The translations under genes and the position numbers were made by a program. The notes below the pieces were generated by a model. That model was not told the DNA's origin. It saw only the letters and a program-made list of their open reading frames with translations, and did no database searches. This document shows positions 15,960-26,808 of a stretch of 32,437 nucleotides of DNA, one piece after another. Origin of the DNA: a bacterium (lineage in GTDB: Bacteria; Elusimicrobiota; Elusimicrobia; UBA1565); the NCBI GenBank assembly GCA_004322435.1, contig SCTT01000210.1, forward strand, positions 1 through 32,437, given 5' to 3'. The first letter of the stretch is position 1. Each line of letters starts with the position of its first letter.

Positions 15960-16571
15960 CTAGAGCAGCCCCAGCCCCAAGAGGTCCTTTTCGAGCCGCG
16001 CCGCGCCCTTAAAGCGCAGCGCGCGCAGCCCGGCGGCCTTGGCCCCGGCGACGTTGGCCGCCAGGTCGTCTATGAAGAGGCAGTCGCCCGCCGCGCAGCC
16101 CGCCGCCTTGACCGCGGCGTCGTAGATGGCGCGCTCGGGCTTGCGCGCGCCGACCTCGTGCGAGAGCACGGCCCCGGCCGCCTCGCGCGCGAAGGCGTAG
16201 CGGCGGCGGATGTGCTCCCAATGCAGGGGGTTCGTGTTCGAGAGGAGGAAGGCCGGGCGGCGCTTGGCCGCGCGGCGGAACAAGGTCGCCGCCGCGGGGT
16301 CCAGGCGGAAGTGGCCGTTCCACACGCGCCGGAAGTCCTCCAAGTCCCCCTCGTAGCCGGTCTCGAGCTGGATGGCCTCGTGGAGCTGGGCCCCGTCGAT
16401 CTTGCCGCGCTCGACGTCGTCGACGAGCCTCCGCGACCAGACCATCCGGGCGACGCGCCAGGGCGAGCTGCCCGGGCCCCAGGCGAAGTCCTTGAGGAGG
16501 CCGGCCAGGTCGAAGCGCACCAGCACGTCGCCGATGTCGAAGAAGACCGCCTTGACCGGGGAGTCCGCCAT
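15960..16571 (-). CDS. HAD-superfamily hydrolase (subfamily IA)
   Basis: VKAVFFDIGDVLVRFD, FLLSNTNPLHW, EVGARKPERAIYD, CLFIDDLAANVAGAKAAGL. Confidence 0.9.
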   Translation of the reverse strand: MADSPVKAVFFDIGDVLVRFDLAGLLKDFAWGPGSSPWRVARMVWSRRLVDDVERGKIDGAQLHEAIQLETGYEGDLEDFRRVWNGHFRLDPAAATLFRRAAKRRPAFLLSNTNPLHWEHIRRRYAFAREAAGAVLSHEVGARKPERAIYDAAVKAAGCAAGDCLFIDDLAANVAGAKAAGLRALRFKGAARLEKDLLGLGLL

Positions 16572-16609
16572 GAAGGCCGCTATCCTATCGTTTTTGGTAA
16601 TCTCGCGGC

Positions 16610-17311
16610 ATGGCAGACACGGCTTCCACGACGGACACCGCGGCGCTCGAGCTGGCCTTGAAGCTCATGGCCCCCATCATCAGCCATGAGATCCGCAACC
16701 CCCTGGCCGTCATCGGCAACTCGGCCTACTTCGTCAAATCCAAGCTCGACATCCTCAAGGTCTCCGACCCCAAGGTCACCAAGCACCTCTCGCACATCGA
16801 GACCGAGCTGCGCCACGCCAACGACGTGTTGGAAGACATGCTCCTTTACGCCCGCATGAAGGACCCCGCGCTCTCGGCCACGCCGCTCATGTCCATCGCC
16901 GCCGACGCGCTGGGCGAGCTGCCGGTCCCCGCGAACGTCAAGCTCGACAACCGCTTGGATACCAAGGCCCCGAAGGTGATGGTGGACCCCGAGCTCGCGA
17001 CGCGCTCCTTGCGCCACGTCGTGCGCAACGCGCTCGAGGCGGCCGGGATGGGCGCGAGCGGCTTGGTGAAGGTCGAGGCCGCCGCAGGGAAGGCCAACAC
17101 CGTGACCGTCACGGTCACGGACACCGGCACGGGCTTCCCGCGCGAGATGGAGGGCCGACTGTTCATCCCCTTCCAGACCACCAAGCCGCGCGGCATCGGC
17201 TTGGGGCTCGCCTACGTGAAGAAGACGGCCGACCGCATGGGCGGCAAGGTGGAGAGCTCGGCGCCGGGCACGCCCAAGGCCTGGGTGCGCCTGACGTGGA
17301 AGTCGGCCTGA
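16610..17311 (+). CDS. Sensorless soluble histidine kinase (HisKA + HATPase)
   Basis: ISHEIRNPLAVIGNSAYF H-box; RHVVRNALEAA N-box; DTGTGFPREMEGRLFIPFQTTKPRGIGLGLAYVKKTADRMGG. Confidence 0.9.
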   Translation: MADTASTTDTAALELALKLMAPIISHEIRNPLAVIGNSAYFVKSKLDILKVSDPKVTKHLSHIETELRHANDVLEDMLLYARMKDPALSATPLMSIAADALGELPVPANVKLDNRLDTKAPKVMVDPELATRSLRHVVRNALEAAGMGASGLVKVEAAAGKANTVTVTVTDTGTGFPREMEGRLFIPFQTTKPRGIGLGLAYVKKTADRMGGKVESSAPGTPKAWVRLTWKSA

Positions 17312-18003
17312 CCCGCGCCGTCCTGCTCTTGTCCGCTCTCGCCGCCTGCGCGGCTCCGTCGGCTCCTCCGCTCTCCCGCGTCGACGCCGACTTGGCCGCC
17401 CTCAAGCGGGACACGGCGGCCCGCCTCGAGGCCTTCGACCGGGAGCCCCCCCGCCCCGCCGACACGCGCTGGGTCAAGGCCAAGCTCGCGGTCATGGCCG
17501 AGACGGACTCCTTCGTGCGCCGGGCCTTCTTCTCCCCCGAAGGGCGCGGCTATTCGAAGGATGAGACGCGGGCCTTCATGAAGGGGCTCGACGGCCAGAT
17601 GGTCGCCCTCGACCGGCGGAACACCGCGGACCTCAAGGGCCTCCTGTCCTCCCGCGACTGGTTCACCGTCGCGGAGTTCGGGCCCGAGGCCGACGCGCAG
17701 GCCTGGCTCGTCGTCCAGCACGCGGACCTCGACGGGTCCTTCCAAAAGGACGTCCTGCGCCGTCTCGAGCCTCTCGCGGCGAAAGGACAGACTTCTCCGG
17801 CCAACTTTGCGTTCTTGTTCGATAGAGTGGCGACCAACGAGGGCCGTTTGCAGCGCTACGGCACCCAGGGCGGCTGCGCGGGGCCCGGCGTCTGGCGCCC
17901 CAACGCGGTCGAGGACCCCGCCCGGACCGACGAACGCCGCGCGGCGGTCGGCCTGCCGCCCCTCGCCGACTACGTCAAGCAGAGCGGCCCGGGCTGCCAA
18001 TAG
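17296..18003 (+). CDS. Putative lipoprotein of unknown function
   Basis: GTG start; MEVGLTRAVLLLSALAACAAPSAPP lipobox. Confidence 0.65.
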   Translation: MEVGLTRAVLLLSALAACAAPSAPPLSRVDADLAALKRDTAARLEAFDREPPRPADTRWVKAKLAVMAETDSFVRRAFFSPEGRGYSKDETRAFMKGLDGQMVALDRRNTADLKGLLSSRDWFTVAEFGPEADAQAWLVVQHADLDGSFQKDVLRRLEPLAAKGQTSPANFAFLFDRVATNEGRLQRYGTQGGCAGPGVWRPNAVEDPARTDERRAAVGLPPLADYVKQSGPGCQ

Positions 18004-18009
18004 CCCCCG

Positions 18010-18039
18010 GGCCGGACGGGGGCGTCCCCCCGTCCGGCC
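18010..18039. terminator. Perfect 13-bp-arm GC hairpin between convergent genes
   Basis: GGCCGGACGGGGG CGTC CCCCCGTCCGGCC; no U tract. Confidence 0.55.
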
Positions 18040-18051
18040 ATCGAGGCCGGC

Positions 18052-18252
18052 TTACTTCGCGGGCGCCGGAGCGGCGGGGGCCGCGGCCTCGCCGACCGGG
18101 CAGACCTTCCCGCAGTGGCGTCCGGCGAAGTAGCCGCCCACGCTCCCAACGAGCAGCAGCGCCAGCGCCGCGAGCGTCTTGCCGCCGCAGCACTTGGCCT
18201 TGGTCGAGCAGCACCCGCCCTTCTCGTCGCCCTTCGTCTCTTGGTTGTCCAT
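18052..18252 (-). CDS. 66-aa Cys-rich single-TM protein
   Basis: MDNQETKGDEKGGCCSTKAKCCGGKTLAALALLLVGSVGGYFAGRHCGKVCPVGEAAAPAAPAPAK; strong SD AAGGAGGT upstream of ATG. Confidence 0.7.
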   Translation of the reverse strand: MDNQETKGDEKGGCCSTKAKCCGGKTLAALALLLVGSVGGYFAGRHCGKVCPVGEAAAPAAPAPAK

Positions 18253-18270
18253 GGTCCACCTCCTTTATTT

Positions 18271-18288
18271 ACCATCCGCATGGATGGT
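18271..18288. promoter_or_regulatory. Putative TetR operator upstream of Cys-rich protein
   Basis: ACCATCC GCAT GGATGGT, perfect 7-bp inverted repeat; shares ACCATCCRCATGG with 18911-18924. Confidence 0.6.
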
Positions 18289-18308
18289 ATTGACGGCAAA
18301 AAAAATCG

Positions 18309-18905
18309 CTAGGTCTTGTACCCCTTGAGGTACGAGACGGCCATGTTCTTCGCGTTGTCCAAGGGCTTCGTCTCCTTGTTGGCCTTGCACACCAAGGTCG
18401 CGCCCTCAAAGAGGGAGACGATGGCCTCGGCGGACTCTTTGCACTTCATGTCCTTGCGGAAGTAGCCGCGCTCGCGGGCGCGCTCGAGCGAACCGGCGAG
18501 CTGGGCGGTCCAGTCCTTGAGGTAGCTCGACACCTTCACGCGCATCTTCTCGAAGTGGTCGGAAAGCTCCTGGGCGAGGTTCCCGGCGAAGCAGCCGCCG
18601 CGGCAGCAGCTGGCCTCCATGCCGTCGGCCACCTCGGTGAACATGCCCTCCACCGAGCGGATGGGGTCCGTGCCCTGCGAGAAGCGCTCCTCCACCTTCG
18701 CGCGCATCTGGGCCGAGGCGTAGTCGAACACGGCCAGGCCCAGCGCTTCTTTGGTGGGGTAGTAGTGGAAGAGGTTGGCCTTCTTCAAACCCGCGGCCTC
18801 GGCCACCTCGTCCATGCTGACGTCCTTGAAGCCGCGCGAGTACATGAGGCCGTAGGCGGCCTTGACGATCTTCTCGCGGGCCTCGAGGTTGGGGGCGCGG
18901 CTCAT
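18309..18905 (-). CDS. TetR-family transcriptional regulator
   Basis: N-terminal HTH GFKDVSMDEVAEAAGLKKANLFHYYPTKEAL; Cys cluster SCCRGGCFAGNLAQELSD. Confidence 0.92.
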   Translation of the reverse strand: MSRAPNLEAREKIVKAAYGLMYSRGFKDVSMDEVAEAAGLKKANLFHYYPTKEALGLAVFDYASAQMRAKVEERFSQGTDPIRSVEGMFTEVADGMEASCCRGGCFAGNLAQELSDHFEKMRVKVSSYLKDWTAQLAGSLERARERGYFRKDMKCKESAEAIVSLFEGATLVCKANKETKPLDNAKNMAVSYLKGYKT

Positions 18906-18910
18906 ATTAA

Positions 18911-18954
18911 ACCATCCACATGGTCAGTATAACCATGCGCCCTGCTTTTGTCAA
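18911..18954 (-). promoter_or_regulatory. TetR gene promoter (TTGACA-17 bp-TATACT) with operator
   Basis: TTGACA = revcomp 18949-18954; TATACT = revcomp 18926-18931; inverted repeat ACCATCCACATGGT at 18911-18924 over the expected start site. Confidence 0.75.
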
Positions 18955-20432
18955 GCCGTGATTTTGGAGGAGAGCCAGCCGGCCAGGCGGAACAGCCAGT
19001 TGGCCTTGGGCGCCTTCGCGGGCTTGGCGTCCATGTCCTTGAGGAACTCGAGCGAGAGGCGGTAGGCGTTGGCGTAGTGCGGCAGCGAGAACGACTTGAT
19101 GGTGTCGTTGGCCGAGTGGATGATGTCCCAGATGACCTCGAGCGAGGCGCCGAAGAACATGAGGCCCAGCACCCCGGCGCGGCGGAAGCTCGTGTGGTCC
19201 GAGTCGCCGCCGTCGAGATAAAGCTCCTTTAAGTCCCGGCCGGTGCGGCGGGCGGTCTCCATCGCGCGCGCGAGGAGGACCTTGTCCGAGCCGTTCTTCC
19301 AGGAGAACGTCCCGTCGACGCCGAGCGTGTCCAGGTTCAGCATGTAGTCGATTTTCTTGAGCTGCTCGCGGGTCAGGCTCTCCACGTACTTGTCGGAGCC
19401 GACCAGGCCCTCCTCCTCGCGGGAGAAGGCGATGAAGACGTAGGTCGCGTCGGTGTCGAGCTCGCGCAGCGCCTGGTAGAGGTTCACGACCATCGTGGCC
19501 CCGGTCCAGTTGTCGATGGTGCCCGCGCCCTCGTGCACCTTGTCGTGGTGGCCGCCGACCACGACCACGCGGTCGGTGCGGCCCTTCTTGACGACGTAGA
19601 TGTTGTGCGTGCCGCGGCCGGTGTCCTGGGTCTTGATCTCTTCGGGCTTGGCGCCGGCGGCCTTGAAGAGCTCGGCCACCACGCGCTCGCGCTCGGGGTT
19701 CGTCAGCGGAGAGAGGGCTACGGTCTTGTAGAGGTCGTCGTCGGAGGGGACGCCCTCGACCCGCGAGCGGCCCTGGCCGTTCTGGGCGACCGCGAGACGC
19801 TGGCCCGGGGCCAGGCGCCCGGCGGCGAAGAGGCGCTCGGCGCGGCCGACGAAGGCCTCGGGGCCCTCGATGCCGCGCGCGCCGTCGAAGAGGCCGGCGA
19901 GGCGGGACGGCAGGCCCTGCGGCAAGGTCCCGGCCAGGTCCTTGGCGGCGGCCTTGAGCGCGGGCGCGGCCCCGGCCTTCTCGGCCAGAGACTCGATGCG
20001 GGCGGCCAACGCGCCGCCCTGCTCGCCCTGCTCGCGCAGCGCGGCGACGAGGGCGGTCCGGGCTGCCTCGTCGCCCAGCGCGCGCGCGACGACCGCGGCG
20101 CCCTGGGCGGAGGTGACGAAGGACTCGTTGCCGGGGGCGAGCGGCGCCGCCAGCGCGGCGCGGGTCAGGTAGGCGGCTGCGGCTTGGGGGTTGGCCGGAC
20201 GCGCCTCGGGGAGGGCAACGTTCGGGAGGGTGGGCGAGAGGCGCGCCTCGGCCTGGGAGAGGTGGCGGTCGATGGCGCCCAACAGGAAGCTCGGCAGGGC
20301 GGCGGGGCCGACGGGGGCGCCCGGGTTCCCCGGCGTCTGGACGGGGGTCGCGCGATAGACCTGGGAGAAGGCGGGGAGGGGCTGGGCCGCGGCGAGGATG
20401 ACGGCCAGGAGGCCGCAGAGGGGGTTCTTCAT
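18951..20432 (-). CDS. Exported M28-family metallopeptidase with Pro/Ala-rich leader module
   Basis: MKNPLCGLLAVILAAAQPLPAFSQVYRATPVQTPGNP...; VVVVGGHHDKVHEGAGTIDNWTGATMVVNLYQAL, AFSREEEGLVGSDKYV, LDGGDSDHTSFRRAGV. Confidence 0.85.
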   Translation of the reverse strand: MKNPLCGLLAVILAAAQPLPAFSQVYRATPVQTPGNPGAPVGPAALPSFLLGAIDRHLSQAEARLSPTLPNVALPEARPANPQAAAAYLTRAALAAPLAPGNESFVTSAQGAAVVARALGDEAARTALVAALREQGEQGGALAARIESLAEKAGAAPALKAAAKDLAGTLPQGLPSRLAGLFDGARGIEGPEAFVGRAERLFAAGRLAPGQRLAVAQNGQGRSRVEGVPSDDDLYKTVALSPLTNPERERVVAELFKAAGAKPEEIKTQDTGRGTHNIYVVKKGRTDRVVVVGGHHDKVHEGAGTIDNWTGATMVVNLYQALRELDTDATYVFIAFSREEEGLVGSDKYVESLTREQLKKIDYMLNLDTLGVDGTFSWKNGSDKVLLARAMETARRTGRDLKELYLDGGDSDHTSFRRAGVLGLMFFGASLEVIWDIIHSANDTIKSFSLPHYANAYRLSLEFLKDMDAKPAKAPKANWLFRLAGWLSSKITA

Positions 20433-20526
20433 AGGGTTATGCTACCCCCTCCCCCCTTTCGCCCTGAGAGCCGAAAGGCCTATATAAGGAACGGCATACG
20501 ACCCCAGAGGACCTGGGTCCGGCGCC

Positions 20527-21519
20527 TTATATCGCTCCCATGCGGTTGGGCGGCCAGTAGATGACCCAGGCCTTCCCTTTGACGTACTTCTCGGCCACCG
20601 GGCCCCAGAAGCGGGAGTCGCAGGAGCGGTCGCGGTTGTCGCCCATCATGAAGTAGGCGCCGGCCGGCACCTTGACCGGTCCGAAGTGGTCCTTCATCGT
20701 GTCGCCGAGCTTCAAATCGAGCTGCCCGCCCTGCCAGAGCTCCTGGTACAGCGCGGGCGGCGGGGCCAAAGCCGGCGGGTCGCCGCGGTAGGAGTCGAGG
20801 AACTGGGTGAAGGGCTCCTTCCCGAGGACCTCCCCGTTGCGCACCAGCACGCCGCCGCGGACCTCGAGGGTGTCGCCGCCCACGGCCACGACGCGCTTGA
20901 TGAAGTCCTTGCCGAACTGGGAGCCGCCGCAGTGCTGGGCCTCGGGGTCCTCGGTGGGGAAGCGGAAGACGATGATGTCGCCGGCCTTCACGGGCTTCAA
21001 GCGCAGCACGCGCTTGTCGGTGAACGGGATGCGCACGCCGTAGACGAACTTGTTGACGAAGAGGTGGTCGCCGATGCGCAGGGTGCTCTCCATCGAGCCG
21101 GAGGGGATCTTGAAGGCCTGCACGAGGAAATACATGAGGAGCGAGGCCAAGATGACCGCGGAGTAGACGGTCTCCGCCCACTCGAGGTCCTCGTTGAGGA
21201 AGTAGCGCCGCTTCTCGGCGTCGGACCCGGTGGACCAGGCGCGCCAGAGGCCGAAGGCCGCCAAAAGCGCGCCGCCGGCCAGGCCCGCCCCGACCTCGCG
21301 CAGCGACAAAGAGCCCGCCGAGGCGCCTACGAACTTGAGGCGGCTCTCCACCGAGAGCACGGCGATGAGCATCACCGAAAAGCCGGCCAGCCCCAAGAAG
21401 AGCGCGTGCCACAGCGAGGCGGGGAGCTTCTCGTCGAGCTTGCCCGAGGCCGTCCAGCGCTTGGTGAGCCAGGCGTAGCCGAACATCGCCACGCCGATCC
21501 AGAAAAGCCGTGCTTCCAT
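20527..21519 (-). CDS. lepB: Signal peptidase I
   Basis: IPSGSMESTLRIGDHLFVNKFVYG, FIKRVVAVGGD, FMMGDNRDRSCDSRFWGPV. Confidence 0.92.
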   Translation of the reverse strand: MEARLFWIGVAMFGYAWLTKRWTASGKLDEKLPASLWHALFLGLAGFSVMLIAVLSVESRLKFVGASAGSLSLREVGAGLAGGALLAAFGLWRAWSTGSDAEKRRYFLNEDLEWAETVYSAVILASLLMYFLVQAFKIPSGSMESTLRIGDHLFVNKFVYGVRIPFTDKRVLRLKPVKAGDIIVFRFPTEDPEAQHCGGSQFGKDFIKRVVAVGGDTLEVRGGVLVRNGEVLGKEPFTQFLDSYRGDPPALAPPPALYQELWQGGQLDLKLGDTMKDHFGPVKVPAGAYFMMGDNRDRSCDSRFWGPVAEKYVKGKAWVIYWPPNRMGAI

Positions 21520-21538
21520 GGGCGCTATTCTAGGTTAT

Positions 21539-22213
21539 TCACCGGATGAAGCCTATCCGCGACGGCGGCCAGTAGACGAAGGCGGCCTTCCCCACCGCGT
21601 AGCGGTCCCAGACGGGCCCCCAGAAGCGGCTGTCGCAGGAGGCGTCGCGGTTGTCGCCCAGCGCGAACACGGCGCCCGGCGGGACCGTCACCGGGCCGAA
21701 GTGGTCGCGCACCCCGTCGCCGACCTCCATGTCGAGGCGCCGGGCCTCCCAGGACGCCTGGTATTCGGCGGCGGGGAGCGTCACCGGGGACTTCGCGCAG
21801 GGTCCCGGCGCGGTGTGCTTCGCGTACGGCTCGGCCCCCCCGCGGGCGCCGTTGAGGTAGAGCGCCCCCTCCCGGAGCTCGACGACGTCGCCGGGCACGC
21901 CGACGACGCGCTTGAGCCACAGGCGCCCGGCCTGGGTCCCCGTGCAGTGCACCTCGGCGCGGTCGTCGGTCGGAAAATAAAAGACCAGGAGGTCCCCCCC
22001 CTGCGGGGCGCGGCGCGGCCAGCGCGCGCGGGTGCCGGGGAAGCGCAGCCCGTAGGCGGCCGGCAGGACCAGCACCCGGTCGCCGACCTTGAGCGTGTCC
22101 TCCATCGAGGCCGTGGGGATGCGGAAAGGGCGTACGACGAAGGAGACGCAGGCTCCGGCCGCCAGGAAGGCGGCCCCGAAGGCCTGCGCCCAGCGGAGGG
22201 CTTCCCTGTTCAA
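21539..22213 (-). CDS. lepB: Signal peptidase I (second copy)
   Basis: IPTASMEDTLKVGDRVLVLPAAYG, WLKRVVGVPGD, FALGDNRDASCDSRFWGPV; TTG start at 22213 overlapping the lepA stop preferred over 22345. Confidence 0.88.
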   Translation of the reverse strand: MNREALRWAQAFGAAFLAAGACVSFVVRPFRIPTASMEDTLKVGDRVLVLPAAYGLRFPGTRARWPRRAPQGGDLLVFYFPTDDRAEVHCTGTQAGRLWLKRVVGVPGDVVELREGALYLNGARGGAEPYAKHTAPGPCAKSPVTLPAAEYQASWEARRLDMEVGDGVRDHFGPVTVPPGAVFALGDNRDASCDSRFWGPVWDRYAVGKAAFVYWPPSRIGFIR

Positions 22214-24008
22214 CGCTCGATCTTCAGCACGGCCAGGAAGGCCTCCTGGGGGATGTCCACCGAGCCCAGCTGCTTGGCCTTGCGCTTGCCTTCCTTCTGC
22301 TTCGAGAGGAGCTTGCGCTTGCGCGTGATGTCGCCGCCGTAGCACTTGGCGATGACGTCCTTGCGGATGGCGGGGATGGTCTCGCGGGAGATGATGCGCC
22401 CGCGCACCGAGGCCTGGATGGCGATCTCGAACTGCTGGCGCGGGATGAGCTCCTTGAGCTTCTCGCAGAGCTGGCGCCCCATCGTCTGGGCCTTGTCCTT
22501 GTGGACGATCTGGCAGAGGGCGTCCACGGGGTCCTGGTGGACGAGGATCTCGAGCTTCACCAGATCCGACTCCCGCTCGGAGGCCTCCTGGTAGTCGAAG
22601 GAGGCGTAGCCCTTCGACACGGACTTGAGCTTGTCGTAGAAGTCCATCACGATCTCGGCCAGAGGCATCTCGTAGCGGATGATCATGCGGTCGGCCGAGA
22701 GGTACTCGATGGCCTTGTGGGAGCCGCGGCGGTCCTTGAGGAGGTTCAAGACGGGCTCCTGGAAGCCCACCGGCAAGACGATGGTGACGTCCACGTAGGG
22801 CTCGCGGATGGAGGCGATGTCGCCGTAGTGCGGGAACTTGGCGGGGTTGTCCATCCGGAAGTACTCGGTCTCGTTGACCTTGCGGAGCATGAAGGAGACG
22901 TTCGGGCTCGTGACGATGAGGTCGAGGTCGAACTCGCGCTCGAGGCGCTCCTTGACGATGTCCATGTGCAAGAGGCCCAAAAACCCCAGGCGGAAGCCGA
23001 AGCCCAGGGCCTCCGAGGTGTCGACCTGATATTGGAACGAGGAGTCCTCGAGGTGCAGCTTCTCCAAGGCGGCCTTGAGCTCCGGGTATTCGGCCGGGTT
23101 GATGGGGAAGACGCCCGCGAACACGACCGGCTTGGCCTCTTTGTAGCCGGGCAGCGGCTCCTGGAGCGGCCGCGCGGCCTCCATCACGGTGTCGCCGACG
23201 CGGATCTGGTGGATGTCCTTGATGCCGCAGACGAGGTAGCCGACCTCGCCGGCCGTGAGCTTCTGCGCCTGCACCTGCTTGGGCGTGAGGTAGCCGACCT
23301 CCTCGACGACGGTGTCCATGCCGGTCGAGTGGAAGCGCAGCTTCTTGCCGCGCTCCATCGTGCCGTCGACCATCCGCACGTAGAGGATGACGCCGCGGTA
23401 GGCGTCGTAGAGCGAGTCGAAGATGAGCGCGGCCAAGGGCTTTTCCGGGTCGCCGGTCGGCGCGGGGAAGTCCCGGACGATGGCGGCCAGGACGTCGTCG
23501 ACGCCGATGCCGGCCTTGGCCGAGGCCATGATGGGGTTCTCGATGATGGAGAGCACGTCGAAGATCTGCTCCTCGACGGCGGCCACGTCGGCCGAGGGCA
23601 GGTCCACCTTGTTGATGACGGGGATGATCTTGAGGCCGACCTTCTTGGCCAGATCGCAGTTGGCCAAAGTCTGCGCCTCGACGCCCTGCGTCGCGTCGAC
23701 GACCAAGAGCGCCCCCTCGCAGGCGGCCAGCGCGCGAGAGACCTCGTAGGTGAAGTCCACGTGGCCGGGCGTATCGATGAGGTTGAGGATGTACTCCTGA
23801 CCGTCGGCGGCCGTGTGGTTCATGCGCACGGCCTTGGCCTTGATGGTGATGCCCCGCTCGCGCTCGAGCTCCATCGAGTCCATCATCTGCGCTTCCATCT
23901 TGCGCAGCTCGATCGTGCCGGTCTTCTCGAGCAGCCGGTCGGCGAGCGTGGACTTGCCGTGGTCGATGTGGGCGATGATGGAGAAGTTGCGGATGCGCGC
24001 GACGTCCG

Positions 24009-24012
<4 letters not shown>
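22210..24012 (-). CDS. lepA: Elongation factor 4 (LepA)
   Basis: [81 protein letters not shown]. Confidence 0.97.
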
Positions 24013-25732
<1,720 letters not shown>

Positions 25733-25736
<4 letters not shown>

Positions 25737-26011
25737 TCTTCGTCGAACTTCCTGTTGAAAAGCTCTTCGAGGCGCTTGAGCGCCTCCTTCTCGTCGGGGC
25801 CGTCCACGACGACCTTCACCTGCTCCCCGCAGGCCGCGGCGAGCATCATCAGCCCCATCACGCTCTTGCCGTTGACGACGACCTCCTCGCCGGCGTGGTC
25901 CTTCGTCACGGTCACCTTGCAGCGGTGGCGGCTGGCGGCCTGCACGAACAAGGAGGCGGGCCGCGCGTGCAGTCCCAGCCGGTTCTTGACGACGAAGGTC
26001 TTCTCCGTCAT
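25733..26011 (-). CDS. ptsH: PTS phosphocarrier HPr
   Basis: MTEKTFVVKNRLGLHARPASLFVQAA...VNGKSVMGLMMLAAACGEQVKVVVDG; active-site His and regulatory Ser regions present. Confidence 0.95.
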
Positions 26012-26808
26012 GCGCCCGCCGCCGACAGGACGGCCGAAGCGAGGGCCAGCGCCGAATAGACGCCCAAGGAGCCGTGCCCGCGCAGGCGCAGGCCGAAGGC
26101 GCCGGCGAGGACCGCGGCGTTCGCCCAGCTCGGCGTGCCGCCGAAGGGGGGCACCGCGAGCGCGGCCGCGGCGGCGAGCGCGGCCCCCGCGAGGCCGATG
26201 CGCCGTACCAGGAGCGCCTTCTCGGGCCAGCCCAGGCGCTTGAGCTCGGCCGGCAGGCCCTCGCCGCGCTCGTAGCCCAGGCGCGGCCCCACCCAGCGCG
26301 TCCACAGGGCCGGGGCGTTGAAGGCGGCCAGGCCGAGCGCGGTGCCGAAGGCCACCGGCGACGGAGCGCCGAGCGTCCACAGCGCGGTCCAGGCGACGAG
26401 GGTCCACGCGGCGGTGGCGGGGCGCAGGGTCCCCCAGTAGAACGGGTCGCCCAAGGCGGCCAGCGCGGAGCCCAGGGCGCGCTTCAAGCGCTCGACGCGC
26501 TGCACCGCGGCGGCCTCGTCGGCGTCCTCGGTGGCGCGGGCGACGTCCTCCTCGAGGACCAAGGTCGCGCCGAGCGCGAAGCCCGCCATATGGGGCTCGG
26601 TGTTGAAGAAGCCCAGATGGCGCATCTGCGCGCGCCGGCGGCGTTCGGGGTCCCGGTGGACCCGCGCGAGGCCGGGCTCGAGCGCGTAGAGGAAGCCCAG
26701 GTTCTGCATCCCCTCGAAGTTCCAGCCCGCCTGGATGAGCATGGAGCGCCAGAAGAGCGTCTCGCGCTCGCCGGCGGGGAGCGTCCGGGGCGCGGCGACG
26801 GCGGTCAT
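26008..26808 (-). CDS. PTS mannose-family EIID component
   Basis: RSMLIQAGWNFEGMQNLGFLYALEPGL, HLGFFNTEPHMAGFALGATLVLEE, RLKRALGSALAALGDPFYWGTLRP. Confidence 0.93.
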   Translation of the reverse strand: MTAVAAPRTLPAGERETLFWRSMLIQAGWNFEGMQNLGFLYALEPGLARVHRDPERRRRAQMRHLGFFNTEPHMAGFALGATLVLEEDVARATEDADEAAAVQRVERLKRALGSALAALGDPFYWGTLRPATAAWTLVAWTALWTLGAPSPVAFGTALGLAAFNAPALWTRWVGPRLGYERGEGLPAELKRLGWPEKALLVRRIGLAGAALAAAAALAVPPFGGTPSWANAAVLAGAFGLRLRGHGSLGVYSALALASAVLSAAGA

